Shown: positions 1 to 5,361 of the stretch, piece by piece
Numbering within the stretch: position 1 is the first letter of the stretch
How the letters are laid out: each line of letters opens with the position of its first letter
Assembly: GCA_902805805.1 (NCBI GenBank)
Contig: CADCUE010000054.1
Span: forward strand, 1 to 5,361
Reading direction: 5' to 3'
Length of the DNA stretch: 5,361 nt
Source: an uncultured Frankineae bacterium
Lineage (GTDB): Bacteria > Actinomycetota > Actinomycetes > Mycobacteriales > SCTD01
Made by a program: the position numbers and the translations under genes
The notes under the pieces: generated by a model
Databases searched by the model: none
Seen by the model: the letters and a program-made list of their open reading frames with translations, nothing else
What the model was told of the DNA's origin: nothing

Positions 1-98
1 GCCCGCCACTGATCGCCACATCCCGAGGCGGGCCACCCGACCAGGCACGGGAAGTGGCGATCTCGCCCGCACGAAGCCCGCCGCTGATCGCCACCTCC
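1..98. repeat. Alternating direct/inverted repeat in intergenic DNA
   Basis: A 23-nt unit at 1-23 recurs at 76-98 with two mismatches (21 of 23 identical). The shared core is GATCGCCAC, at 11-19 and 86-94. Between them, at 54-62, lies the exact reverse complement GTGGCGATC. The three cores therefore run +, -, +, and the middle one could form a 9-bp stem with either flank (loops of about 34 and 23 nt). The block lies 3' of the MoaD-like gene and matches no coding frame I find convincing. Its form resembles dispersed palindromic intergenic elements (REP/BIME-like) or a paired binding site. There is no T-tract for a standard intrinsic terminator. It may continue beyond the left edge of the window. 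Confidence 0.6.
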
Positions 99-124
99 AG
101 CCCCACGGCCCGGCCGACCGCCCT

Positions 125-412
125 TCAGCCGCCGGCCATCGCCCCCACGACGAGCAGCGGCTCCTCCTCCCGCAGCACCGGGCCGGGCAGCGGGTCGTCC
201 GGCGACTCGTGCGAGAGGTCCTCCCGGCAGGCGAAGAAGCGCACGAACGACCGTCGACGGCCGCTCACCGGATCCCGCATCGTGCCGCGCAGCGCCGGGA
301 AGCGCTCCTCCAGGGCGTCGACGACCTCGCGCTGCGTCGCTCCTGTCACGGTCACCTCGCCGGTCGCGTGGGCGAGGGCGCGCAGGTGGTAGGGCAGCAC
401 GACGCGGGTCAT
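125..412 (-). CDS. MoaD/ThiS-family ubiquitin-fold small protein
   Basis: This 95-residue protein has the size and shape of MoaD/ThiS sulfur carriers. It has an N-terminal beta strand (residues 2-9), a helix with the pattern [12 protein letters not shown] (about 30-41), a hydrophobic strand LLVVG (86-90) and a C-terminal Gly-Gly (94-95). In known members the terminal glycine is adenylated by a MoeB/ThiF-type E1-like enzyme and converted to a thiocarboxylate that donates sulfur, or that conjugates to proteins in SAMP/Urm1-like relatives. The ATG at 412 overlaps the stop of the upstream propeller gene (ATGA, 409-412), so the two are probably translationally coupled. A GAGGTG at 424-429 lies 11 nt upstream and may help initiation. 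No molybdopterin or thiamin genes are visible, so the pathway is unknown. Residues 46-80 are rich in charge and proline and longer than the minimal fold requires. The family assignment rests on fold pattern, length and the GG terminus. Confidence 0.8.
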   Translation of the reverse strand: MTRVVLPYHLRALAHATGEVTVTGATQREVVDALEERFPALRGTMRDPVSGRRRSFVRFFACREDLSHESPDDPLPGPVLREEEPLLVVGAMAGG

Positions 413-1524
413 GACAGGGTCTGCACCTCGACGGACAGGACGGCCGGCAGGTCGCGCACGATCGCGTCCCACGAGTCGCCGCCGTCCGGCGAGCAGTAGA
501 CCTGTCCGCCGGTCGTGCCGAAGTAGACGCCGCAGTCGTCGAGCCGGTCGACGGCCATCGCGTCGCGCAGCACGTTGACGTAGCAGTGCTCTTGCGGCAG
601 GCCCCGCGTCAGCGGCTCCCACTCGCCCCCGCCGGTGCGGCTGCGGTAGACGCGGAGCTTTCCGTCCGGCGGCACGTGGTTGGAGTCGGACAGGATCGGC
701 ACGACGTAGACGGTCTCGGGCTCGTGGGCGTGCACGTCGATCGGGAAGCCGAAGTCGGTCGGCAGGTCGCCGCTGATCTCGTGCCACGAGCCGCCGGCGT
801 CGTCGCTGCGCATGACGTCCCAGTGCTTCTGCATGTAGAGGGTGTCCGGGCGGTCCGGGTGCATGGCCAGGTTGTGCACGCAGTGGCCCACCTCGGCGTC
901 CGGGTCGGGGATGCCCTCGGACTGCAGGCCCTTGTTGATGGCCGACCAGCTCGCCCCGCCGTCGTCGGTGCGGAACGCGCCTGCGGCGGAGATCGCGGTG
1001 AAGATCCGCGCCTCGTCGGTCGGGTGCAGCAGGATCGTGTGCAGGCACATCCCGCCCGCGCCCGGCTGCCAGTGCGGGCCGGAGCCGTGGCGGCGCAGCC
1101 CCGACAGCTCGGCCCAGGTCTGGCCGCCGTCGGTCGTCTTGAACAGCGCCGCGTCCTCCACCCCGGCGTAGACCGTGTCGGCGTCGGTGAGCGACGGCTC
1201 GAAGTGCCACACACGCGCGAACTCCCACGGATGAGGGGTCCCGTCGTACCACTGGTGCGTGCCGGGCACGCCGTCGTAGCCGAAGTCGTTGCCGACAGGC
1301 GCGAACGTCCGGCCGCCGTCGTCGGACCGCTGCACGAGCTGGCCGAACCAGCCGCCCGACTGGCTGACCCAGATGCGGTCCGGGTCCACCGGTGACCCCT
1401 TGAGGTGGTAGATCTCCCAGCCCCCGAAGTGCGGCCCCTCCACCTGCCAGTCCTTCCGGCCCTCGTCGCTCGTGAGCACGAAGGCCCCCTTGCGCGTCCC
1501 GACCAGCACCCGTACGCCCGCCAT
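409..1524 (-). CDS. Asp-box (BNR) repeat beta-propeller protein
   Basis: This 371-residue protein is built from Asp-box repeats (S/T-x-D-x-G-x-x-W/F). Clear copies lie near residues 67-74, 130-137, 186-193, 240-247 and 345-352, with degenerate ones at 19-26 and 295-302 (SRTGGGEW). Seven repeats about 48-63 residues apart suggest a complete seven-bladed propeller. Such proteins are often named sialidase, glycosyl hydrolase or WD40/YVTN/BNR-like. I see no sialidase-type Arg-Ile-Pro motif near the N-terminus, so enzymatic activity is unproven. The N-terminus [13 protein letters not shown] has no signal peptide or membrane helix, which implies a cytoplasmic protein. Several His/Cys residues cluster in similar repeat positions: C160/H162/H167, H214/C215/H217/H222 and H313/C314. 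The ATG at 1524 is supported by a near-perfect Shine-Dalgarno, AGGAGGTGA. The gene is first in a two-gene operon with the MoaD-like gene. Confidence 0.85.
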   Translation of the reverse strand: MAGVRVLVGTRKGAFVLTSDEGRKDWQVEGPHFGGWEIYHLKGSPVDPDRIWVSQSGGWFGQLVQRSDDGGRTFAPVGNDFGYDGVPGTHQWYDGTPHPWEFARVWHFEPSLTDADTVYAGVEDAALFKTTDGGQTWAELSGLRRHGSGPHWQPGAGGMCLHTILLHPTDEARIFTAISAAGAFRTDDGGASWSAINKGLQSEGIPDPDAEVGHCVHNLAMHPDRPDTLYMQKHWDVMRSDDAGGSWHEISGDLPTDFGFPIDVHAHEPETVYVVPILSDSNHVPPDGKLRVYRSRTGGGEWEPLTRGLPQEHCYVNVLRDAMAVDRLDDCGVYFGTTGGQVYCSPDGGDSWDAIVRDLPAVLSVEVQTLS

Positions 1525-1528
1525 GGCG

Positions 1529-1537
1529 TCACCTCCT
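1529..1537 (-). promoter_or_regulatory. Strong ribosome binding site of the propeller gene
   Basis: The minus strand reads AGGAGGTGA, almost fully complementary to the 16S anti-Shine-Dalgarno. AGGAGG ends 7 nt before the ATG at 1524. This fixes the start and suggests efficient translation of the first gene of the pair. Confidence 0.85.
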
Positions 1538-1630
1538 CGTGCACCGTACGACCGGCCACCGACGCAGAACTCATCGGCGAGCGGGAACGCGATCCGTCAG
1601 CGGCGGGATACCGTGCTGGCAAGATCACCT

Positions 1631-1636
1631 GGGAGG
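1631..1636 (+). promoter_or_regulatory. Ribosome binding site deciding the kinase start
   Basis: GGGAGG lies 4 nt before the GTG at 1641, which is slightly short spacing. It lies 10 nt before a second in-frame GTG at 1647. It supports a start here over the in-frame ATG at 1539, which would add a 34-residue Arg/His-rich leader unlike FGGY kinases. Confidence 0.65.
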
Positions 1637-1640
1637 TCGC

Positions 1641-3194
1641 GTGGACGTGCTCGTCGGGCTGGACGCCGGCACCACCTCCACCAAGGCCGTCACGTGCGAC
1701 GCCGAGGCCCGGGTGCGCGACGTCGTCAGCGTCAGCTACCCGCTGCAGGTCCCGCACCCCGGGTGGGCGGAGCTCGACGCCGCGCGGCTGCAGACCGCGG
1801 CCGTCGAGGCGCTGACCGACGTCGTACGGCGGGCGCAGGAACGCGGCGACACCGTCGTCGGCGTGAGCCTGAGCGCGGCGATGCACGGCCTGGTCCCCCT
1901 CGACGAGGACGGCGCGCCGCTCGGGCCGCTGTCGACCTGGGCCGACGGCCGGTCGGCCGAGCAGGCCACCTCGCTGGTCGCCGACGGACGCGCCCGCGAC
2001 CTGCACGCACGCACCGGCACGCCCGTGCACCCCATGTCGCCCCTGGTCAAGCTGGCCTGGTGGTCCGCGCAGGACCCCGGCCTGGTCCGCTCGACCCCCC
2101 GCTGGGGCGGCGTCAAGGAGCTCATGGTCGCGGCGCTGTGCGGCCGGGCCGACGTGGTCGACCTGTCCTGCGCGTCGGCCACCGGCCTGTACGACCTGAC
2201 GGCCCTGCGCTGGGACGACGAGGCGATGGGCATCGCCGGCGTGCGCGCCGAGCAGCTGGCCGAGGTCGTCCCCACGACCGAGGTCCTGCGCGGGCTGACC
2301 TCCGAGGTCGCCCGGACCGCCGGGCTGCCCGTCGACCTGCCCGTGGTCGTCGGCGCCGCGGACGGCGTGCTGGCCAACCTCGGCACCGGCGCGGTCCGCA
2401 GCGGGGTGGCCGCGGTGTCGCTCGGCACGAGCGGGGCGCTGCGCGTCGTCGTGCCCCGGCCGGGCGTCGACCGGGCGGGGCGGCTGTTCTGCTACGCGCT
2501 CACGCACGACCGCTGGGTCCTCGGCGGCGGGATCAACAACGGCGGCTCGGTCGTCCGCTGGGCCGCCCGGGCGCTGGGCGCGCCCGACCACGACCCCCGC
2601 GGCGAGGACGCCGACGACCTGGACGCCCGCCTGCTCGACGAGGCGTCCGGCGTGCCGGTGGGCAGCGACGGGCTGCTCTGCCTGCCCTACCTGCTCGGCG
2701 AGCGGGCGCCGTGGTGGCGCCCGGGTCTGAGCGGGGCCTATCTCGGCCTGCGCCGCGAGCACCGCCGGCCGCACCTCGTCCGCGCCGCCGTGGAGGGCGT
2801 GTGCCAGCAGCTGGCGCTGGTGCGCGACGCCCTCGACGCCGAGGACCGGCCGGTGTCGCAGGTGCGGGCGACCGGAGGAGCGGTGGCGTCCCCGCTGTGG
2901 ACGAGCACGCTGGCGGCCGCGCTCGACCTGCCGGTCGGTGTCGCGGACTCCCCCGAGGGCACGGCGGTCGGCGCGTGCCTGCTCGGTCTGCACGCGCTGG
3001 GGCAGCTGCCCGACCTCGACGCGGCGAGCGCGCTCGTCACCTCCGCCGATCCGGTCGAGCCGGACCCGGCCGCCGCCGCGCACTTCCGCCGGCTGCGCCC
3101 GCTCGTCGAGCAGTCGGCGCTGGCGCTGACCGACGTCTTCGCCGCGCTGGCGCCTTCGACAGACGCTCCTGCCGACGCGCCGTCCCCGGCCTGA
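1641..3194 (+). CDS. gntK: FGGY-family carbohydrate kinase, probable gluconokinase
   Basis: This 517-residue protein is the usual length for FGGY kinases, which transfer phosphate from ATP to a sugar or sugar acid in the cytoplasm. For gluconate the product is 6-phosphogluconate, which enters the pentose-phosphate or Entner-Doudoroff pathway. The N-terminal phosphate loop is GLDAGTTSTK (6-15). The sugar-site motif STWADGR lies at 98-104. The probable catalytic base is D241 in GAADG. Further ATP-domain motifs are VSLGTSGALR (259-268), GGGINNGG (295-302), LPYLLGERAPWW (348-359) and ATGGAVASPLW (410-420). The GINNGG and LLGERAP motifs and the VKELM segment (158-162) resemble GntK-type gluconokinases more than xylulokinases or glycerol kinases. 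Another aldonate or polyol substrate is possible. The GTG at 1641 was chosen because it puts the phosphate loop a few residues from the N-terminus and follows GGGAGG. The gene stands alone, with no permease, dehydrogenase or GntR-type regulator adjacent. Confidence 0.88.
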   Translation: MDVLVGLDAGTTSTKAVTCDAEARVRDVVSVSYPLQVPHPGWAELDAARLQTAAVEALTDVVRRAQERGDTVVGVSLSAAMHGLVPLDEDGAPLGPLSTWADGRSAEQATSLVADGRARDLHARTGTPVHPMSPLVKLAWWSAQDPGLVRSTPRWGGVKELMVAALCGRADVVDLSCASATGLYDLTALRWDDEAMGIAGVRAEQLAEVVPTTEVLRGLTSEVARTAGLPVDLPVVVGAADGVLANLGTGAVRSGVAAVSLGTSGALRVVVPRPGVDRAGRLFCYALTHDRWVLGGGINNGGSVVRWAARALGAPDHDPRGEDADDLDARLLDEASGVPVGSDGLLCLPYLLGERAPWWRPGLSGAYLGLRREHRRPHLVRAAVEGVCQQLALVRDALDAEDRPVSQVRATGGAVASPLWTSTLAAALDLPVGVADSPEGTAVGACLLGLHALGQLPDLDAASALVTSADPVEPDPAAAAHFRRLRPLVEQSALALTDVFAALAPSTDAPADAPSPA

Positions 3195-3200
3195 GCGTCG

Positions 3201-3860
3201 TCAGTCGTGCGCCTCGCGCATGCTGCCGGGCACCCGCCGCACCGACCCCCAGCCGCGGACCGTCCACAGGACGAGCAGGCCGGCGGCGCCGAGCGCGCCC
3301 AGGCAGTCCATCGCCAGGTCCCCCACCGTGTCGTCGTTGCTCTCCTGCAGCGCCGATCCGAACACGCCGTCGGAGAACCACTCGTACAGCTCCCAGACCG
3401 CGCCGAACGCCGCGCCGAGCGCGAAGGTCACCAGGGCGATGCCGAGGTGGTGACGCGGTCCGGTGTCGGACCGCGGGTCCGGCAGCACGTCCAGCCGGGC
3501 GAGGGCGACGTACAGCACCCCGCTGCCGAGCAGCGGCACGACGAAGTGCACGACCCGGTCGAACCACACCAGCGAGTCGTACGCCCCGCTCGCCTCCCCG
3601 AAGCCCTGCAGCGCCAGCGCGAGGAGCAGCAGCAGGTCGTACGCCCGCGGCAGCAGCAAGGGGCGGACCGCGAGACCGGCACCCGCGGCGAGCGCCAGCG
3701 TCAGGGAGCCCGGGCCGAGCCCCTGCCGGACGAGCACGACGACGGCCCCGACGAGCAGGACGCCGCGCAGGAGATCGAGCGGGTCGCGCACGACCGGGCC
3801 CCAGTCGCCCAGCAGCAGGCGCTGCGCGGTCGAGGGACGCGGCTCGGAGGTCGTGGTCAC
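3201..3860 (-). CDS. Six-helix membrane protein, DUF2238/YjdF-like
   Basis: This is a 219-residue integral membrane protein of unknown function. Hydrophobic segments lie at about 28-45, 51-68, 72-88, 103-121, 139-157 and 183-200. Polar residues sit in or beside the helices. These are DRVVHF (101-106), WELYEWFSD (156-164) and a C-terminal acidic stretch NDDTVGDLAMD (175-185). A DRxxHF helix followed by an E-x-x-E-W helix and an Asp-rich segment before the last helix recalls the DUF2238 (E. coli YjdF) group and, more distantly, VanZ-like proteins. This is from memory of the pattern, not a search. The buried acids and histidine suggest an ion or ligand site. The GTG at 3860 overlaps the MFS stop codon (GTGA, 3857-3860). 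An AGGGG (3867-3871) lies 6 nt upstream, so translation is probably coupled to the transporter. The gene ends 6 nt from the convergent kinase stop. Confidence 0.75.
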   Translation of the reverse strand: MTTTSEPRPSTAQRLLLGDWGPVVRDPLDLLRGVLLVGAVVVLVRQGLGPGSLTLALAAGAGLAVRPLLLPRAYDLLLLLALALQGFGEASGAYDSLVWFDRVVHFVVPLLGSGVLYVALARLDVLPDPRSDTGPRHHLGIALVTFALGAAFGAVWELYEWFSDGVFGSALQESNDDTVGDLAMDCLGALGAAGLLVLWTVRGWGSVRRVPGSMREAHD

Positions 3861-5152
3861 GCCGAGCCCCTACCCCGTCGCTCCCCACTGCCCGGCGCCG
3901 GGTCGGCGTCGGCTTCCGCCGGCGTGGGGGTCGGGGGCGCGCCTTGCGGCACCCGCAGGCCGAGCAGCGCGCACGCGGCGACGACCGCGGCGCTGACCAC
4001 CAGCGCGACGCCGAACGACGCCCGGGCGATGAGCAGACCGGCGATCAGCGGCCCGATCACCGACCCGAGATCGCTGCTCATCTGCCACACCGCCACGGCG
4101 GTGCCGCCCCGGCCCTCGACGACGTCGCCGACGATCGCCGCCGGGGCCACGCCGAGCAGGGCGGCACCGCCCCCGAACACCGTCATCGCCAGCAGCAGGC
4201 TGCCGGGCCCGGTCGCGGCGGCCAGCGCGACGAGGGAGGCGGCCGTCAGCAGGCCACCGGCCACCAGCGTGGGCCGCCGGCCGATCTGGTCGACCGCCCG
4301 ACCGGCCGGCAGGAGCAGCACGGCCTGCACCAGCGCGGCGAGGGTGAAGGCCGCACCGATCCAGCCGGCCCCCAGGTCGAGGCCCTGCACCACGAGCAGC
4401 GGCACCACGGTGCTGCGCACGCCGAGCACGCTGAACCCGACGGCGAAGTTGCCGGCCAGCGCCGCCCGGTAGGCGGGGGAGGCCAGGGCGGTGGCCAGCG
4501 ACGTCTGCGGCGGCTCGGGCAGGACGCCCTGGGGCACGCCGTCGTCCTCCCCCACCCCGAGCGCCACCTGGGTCACCGGCTCCGCGGGCGCCGGCCGGGG
4601 CAGCAGGAAGCCGGCCACCGCAGCGGCGACGAGCAGCGTCACGAAGTAGACGAAGAACGGGGCGCGCAGCGAGACCCCGACGACGGCGCCGCCCAGCGCC
4701 GGTCCGAGGATGCCGCCGAGCAGGAACCCGCCGCGGTAGACGCTCTGCGTCTGACCGCGCTGCGCTGCCTGGGCGACCCGCAGCAGCAGGCTGGTGGCGG
4801 CGATGGTGAACACGGCCGAGCCGACGCCGCCCACCCCGCGCAGCACGAGCAGCTGCGGATAGCTGGCGGCGAGCCCGGCCAGCAGGGACGACACCGCGAC
4901 GACCAGCAGCCCGACCAGCAGCGCCGTGCGCTCGCCGACGCGGTCGACGAGGCGACCGCCGGCGAGACCGGACAGCAGGCGCATGAGGGCGAACGCCGAC
5001 ACGACCGCCCCGGCGGCCGTGGGGCCGACCCCGAACTCCAGCGCGAACAGCGGCACGGCCGGCACGACGATCCCGAAGCCGAGCGCGACGCAGAAGGCCA
5101 CCAGGGCCAGGACGAAGGTCTCGCGGGGCAGTCCCCGCAGGCCCGTGCTCAG
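3857..5152 (-). CDS. MFS efflux transporter, DHA1-like
   Basis: This is a major facilitator superfamily transporter of about 431 residues with the expected two halves of six helices. Numbered from the CTG at 5152, motif A (GGRLVDRVGER) is at 65-75. The motif B-like LRGVGGVGSA is at 104-113. The antiporter motif C (GGILGPALGG) is at 146-155. A second motif A (AGRAVDQIGRR) is at 283-293. Motif C suggests proton-coupled export, as in drug:H+ antiporters. The substrate is unknown. A proline-rich, acidic loop (about 184-217) joins the halves, and the tail is Pro/Ala-rich and disordered. The start is uncertain. The first conventional start is the GTG at 5101 (414 residues), but this falls inside helix 1 and removes GLRGLPRETFVLAL, which looks like a normal MFS N-terminus. 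No ATG, GTG or TTG occurs upstream in frame before the preceding gene. A CTG at 5152 overlaps that gene's stop (CTGA), giving an N-terminus of (M)STGLRGLPRE. Confidence 0.82.
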   Translation of the reverse strand: MSTGLRGLPRETFVLALVAFCVALGFGIVVPAVPLFALEFGVGPTAAGAVVSAFALMRLLSGLAGGRLVDRVGERTALLVGLLVVAVSSLLAGLAASYPQLLVLRGVGGVGSAVFTIAATSLLLRVAQAAQRGQTQSVYRGGFLLGGILGPALGGAVVGVSLRAPFFVYFVTLLVAAAVAGFLLPRPAPAEPVTQVALGVGEDDGVPQGVLPEPPQTSLATALASPAYRAALAGNFAVGFSVLGVRSTVVPLLVVQGLDLGAGWIGAAFTLAALVQAVLLLPAGRAVDQIGRRPTLVAGGLLTAASLVALAAATGPGSLLLAMTVFGGGAALLGVAPAAIVGDVVEGRGGTAVAVWQMSSDLGSVIGPLIAGLLIARASFGVALVVSAAVVAACALLGLRVPQGAPPTPTPAEADADPAPGSGERRGRGSA

Positions 5153-5361
5153 TCGGTGGAGGCGGAGACCGGGCCGACGACCGCGACGTCGACGCGGACG
5201 CCGTCGACGCGCTGCGGCAGGCTGCGACGCAGGCTGGCGTCCTCACCGGCGAGGTTGACCTTCACGACCCATCCGGCTTCGTCGTCGCGCCCCAGGCCGA
5301 TGCCGTTGACTGACGCGTGGCCGCGGACCAGCCGGCGCACCTGGGTCTTCGCCGCACGTGC
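5149..5361 (-). CDS. Small protein of unknown function, 5' end outside window
   Basis: The reading frame is open to the right edge of the window, so the start is missing. Seventy codons plus stop are visible. A GTG at 5340 is in frame, but the coding character continues beyond it (ARAAKTQVRRLV), so the true start probably lies outside. The visible part reads as one small domain. A helix-like KTQVRRLVRGH leads to VNGIGLGRDD and GWVVKVNLAG strands, then LPQRVDGVRVDVAVVGPV near the C-terminus. The alternation of V/G-rich strands with a LPxxVDGVxVxVxVVG ending resembles short conserved bacterial hypothetical proteins. I cannot name a family or function. Its stop TGA (5149-5151) overlaps the probable CTG start of the MFS gene, so it is likely the upstream member of the same operon. 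Confidence 0.65.
   Translation of the reverse strand, partial: ARAAKTQVRRLVRGHASVNGIGLGRDDEAGWVVKVNLAGEDASLRRSLPQRVDGVRVDVAVVGPVSASTD

Larger units (their letters stand above)
1525..1640. promoter_or_regulatory. Divergent intergenic promoter region
   Basis: These 116 nt separate the divergently transcribed propeller gene and kinase gene, so promoters for both should lie here. No convincing consensus promoter stands out. On the minus strand TTGCCA (1617-1622) resembles a -35 box but has no good -10 at 17-18 nt. On the plus strand TACCGT (1609-1614) fits a loose -10 but has no -35. A weak dyad, ATCC (1592-1595) with GGAT (1606-1609), lies centrally and could be an operator half-site pair. The region is called from gene arrangement, not from motif strength. 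Confidence 0.5.

Noticed and set aside
54..392. 112-codon plus-strand frame at the left edge
   Set aside because: It is antisense to the MoaD-like gene, is Ser/Arg/Pro low-complexity, and begins within the inverted repeat.
1543..1548. TACGGT on the minus strand as the -10 box of the propeller operon
   Set aside because: Its start point would fall in the Shine-Dalgarno itself, and no -35 is visible at proper spacing.
1539..1640. 34-residue N-terminal extension of the kinase from the ATG at 1539
   Set aside because: The extension is Arg/His-rich, not like any FGGY kinase N-terminus, would overlap the divergent gene's promoter and lies without a good ribosome binding site. The GTG at 1641 has GGGAGG and puts the phosphate loop at the expected place.
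609..3083. 824-codon open frame on the minus strand, opposite the kinase and running into the propeller gene
   Set aside because: It is antisense to a well-supported kinase, its product is Arg/Ala/Gly/Pro-rich low-complexity sequence with no domain, and in very GC-rich DNA such shadow frames stay open because stops are rare.
3173..3200. Stem CGACGC/GCGTCG at the end of the kinase gene as a terminator
   Set aside because: The stem is only 6 bp with a 16-nt loop, lies partly in coding sequence and has no T-tract on either strand.
3207..4472. 421-codon plus-strand frame opposite the membrane protein and MFS genes
   Set aside because: Composition is low-complexity Arg/Pro/Ala/Ser, while the minus strand encodes membrane helices and clear MFS motifs at the same place.

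Overview
The window is very GC-rich, with strong G/C at third codon positions, GTG starts and tightly packed genes with 4-nt stop/start overlaps. This points to a high-GC actinomycete (Actinomycetota). I cannot fix the genus from the sequence alone. There are no RNA genes, CRISPR arrays or transposase genes. Six protein genes account for nearly all of the window.

Layout: (1) Positions 1-124 are non-coding and carry an alternating direct/inverted repeat, 3' of the first gene. (2) 125-1524, minus strand, is a two-gene operon: a cytoplasmic Asp-box (BNR) beta-propeller protein, followed with an ATGA overlap by a small MoaD/ThiS-type ubiquitin-fold protein ending in Gly-Gly. (3) 1525-1640 is a short divergent intergenic region. 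(4) 1641-3194, plus strand, encodes an FGGY-family sugar kinase that looks most like a gluconokinase. (5) 3201-5361, minus strand, is an operon read from the right edge: a small protein of unknown function cut by the window edge, an MFS (DHA1-like) efflux transporter, and a six-helix membrane protein resembling the DUF2238/YjdF type. Each gene overlaps the next by 4 nt. The kinase and the membrane-protein operon converge with only 6 nt between their stop codons.

How the genes fit together: the kinase would feed gluconate into the pentose-phosphate pathway as 6-phosphogluconate. It stands alone here, with no permease, dehydrogenase or regulator gene beside it. The propeller and MoaD-like pair is the most unusual unit. 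A sulfur-carrier-like protein is translationally coupled to a propeller with no secretion signal, and no MoeB/ThiF-type activating enzyme or molybdopterin/thiamin gene is visible. The MFS operon probably exports a small molecule, but nothing in the sequence identifies the substrate. The MFS gene lacks an ATG/GTG/TTG start at the expected place. The best candidate is a CTG that overlaps the upstream stop codon.
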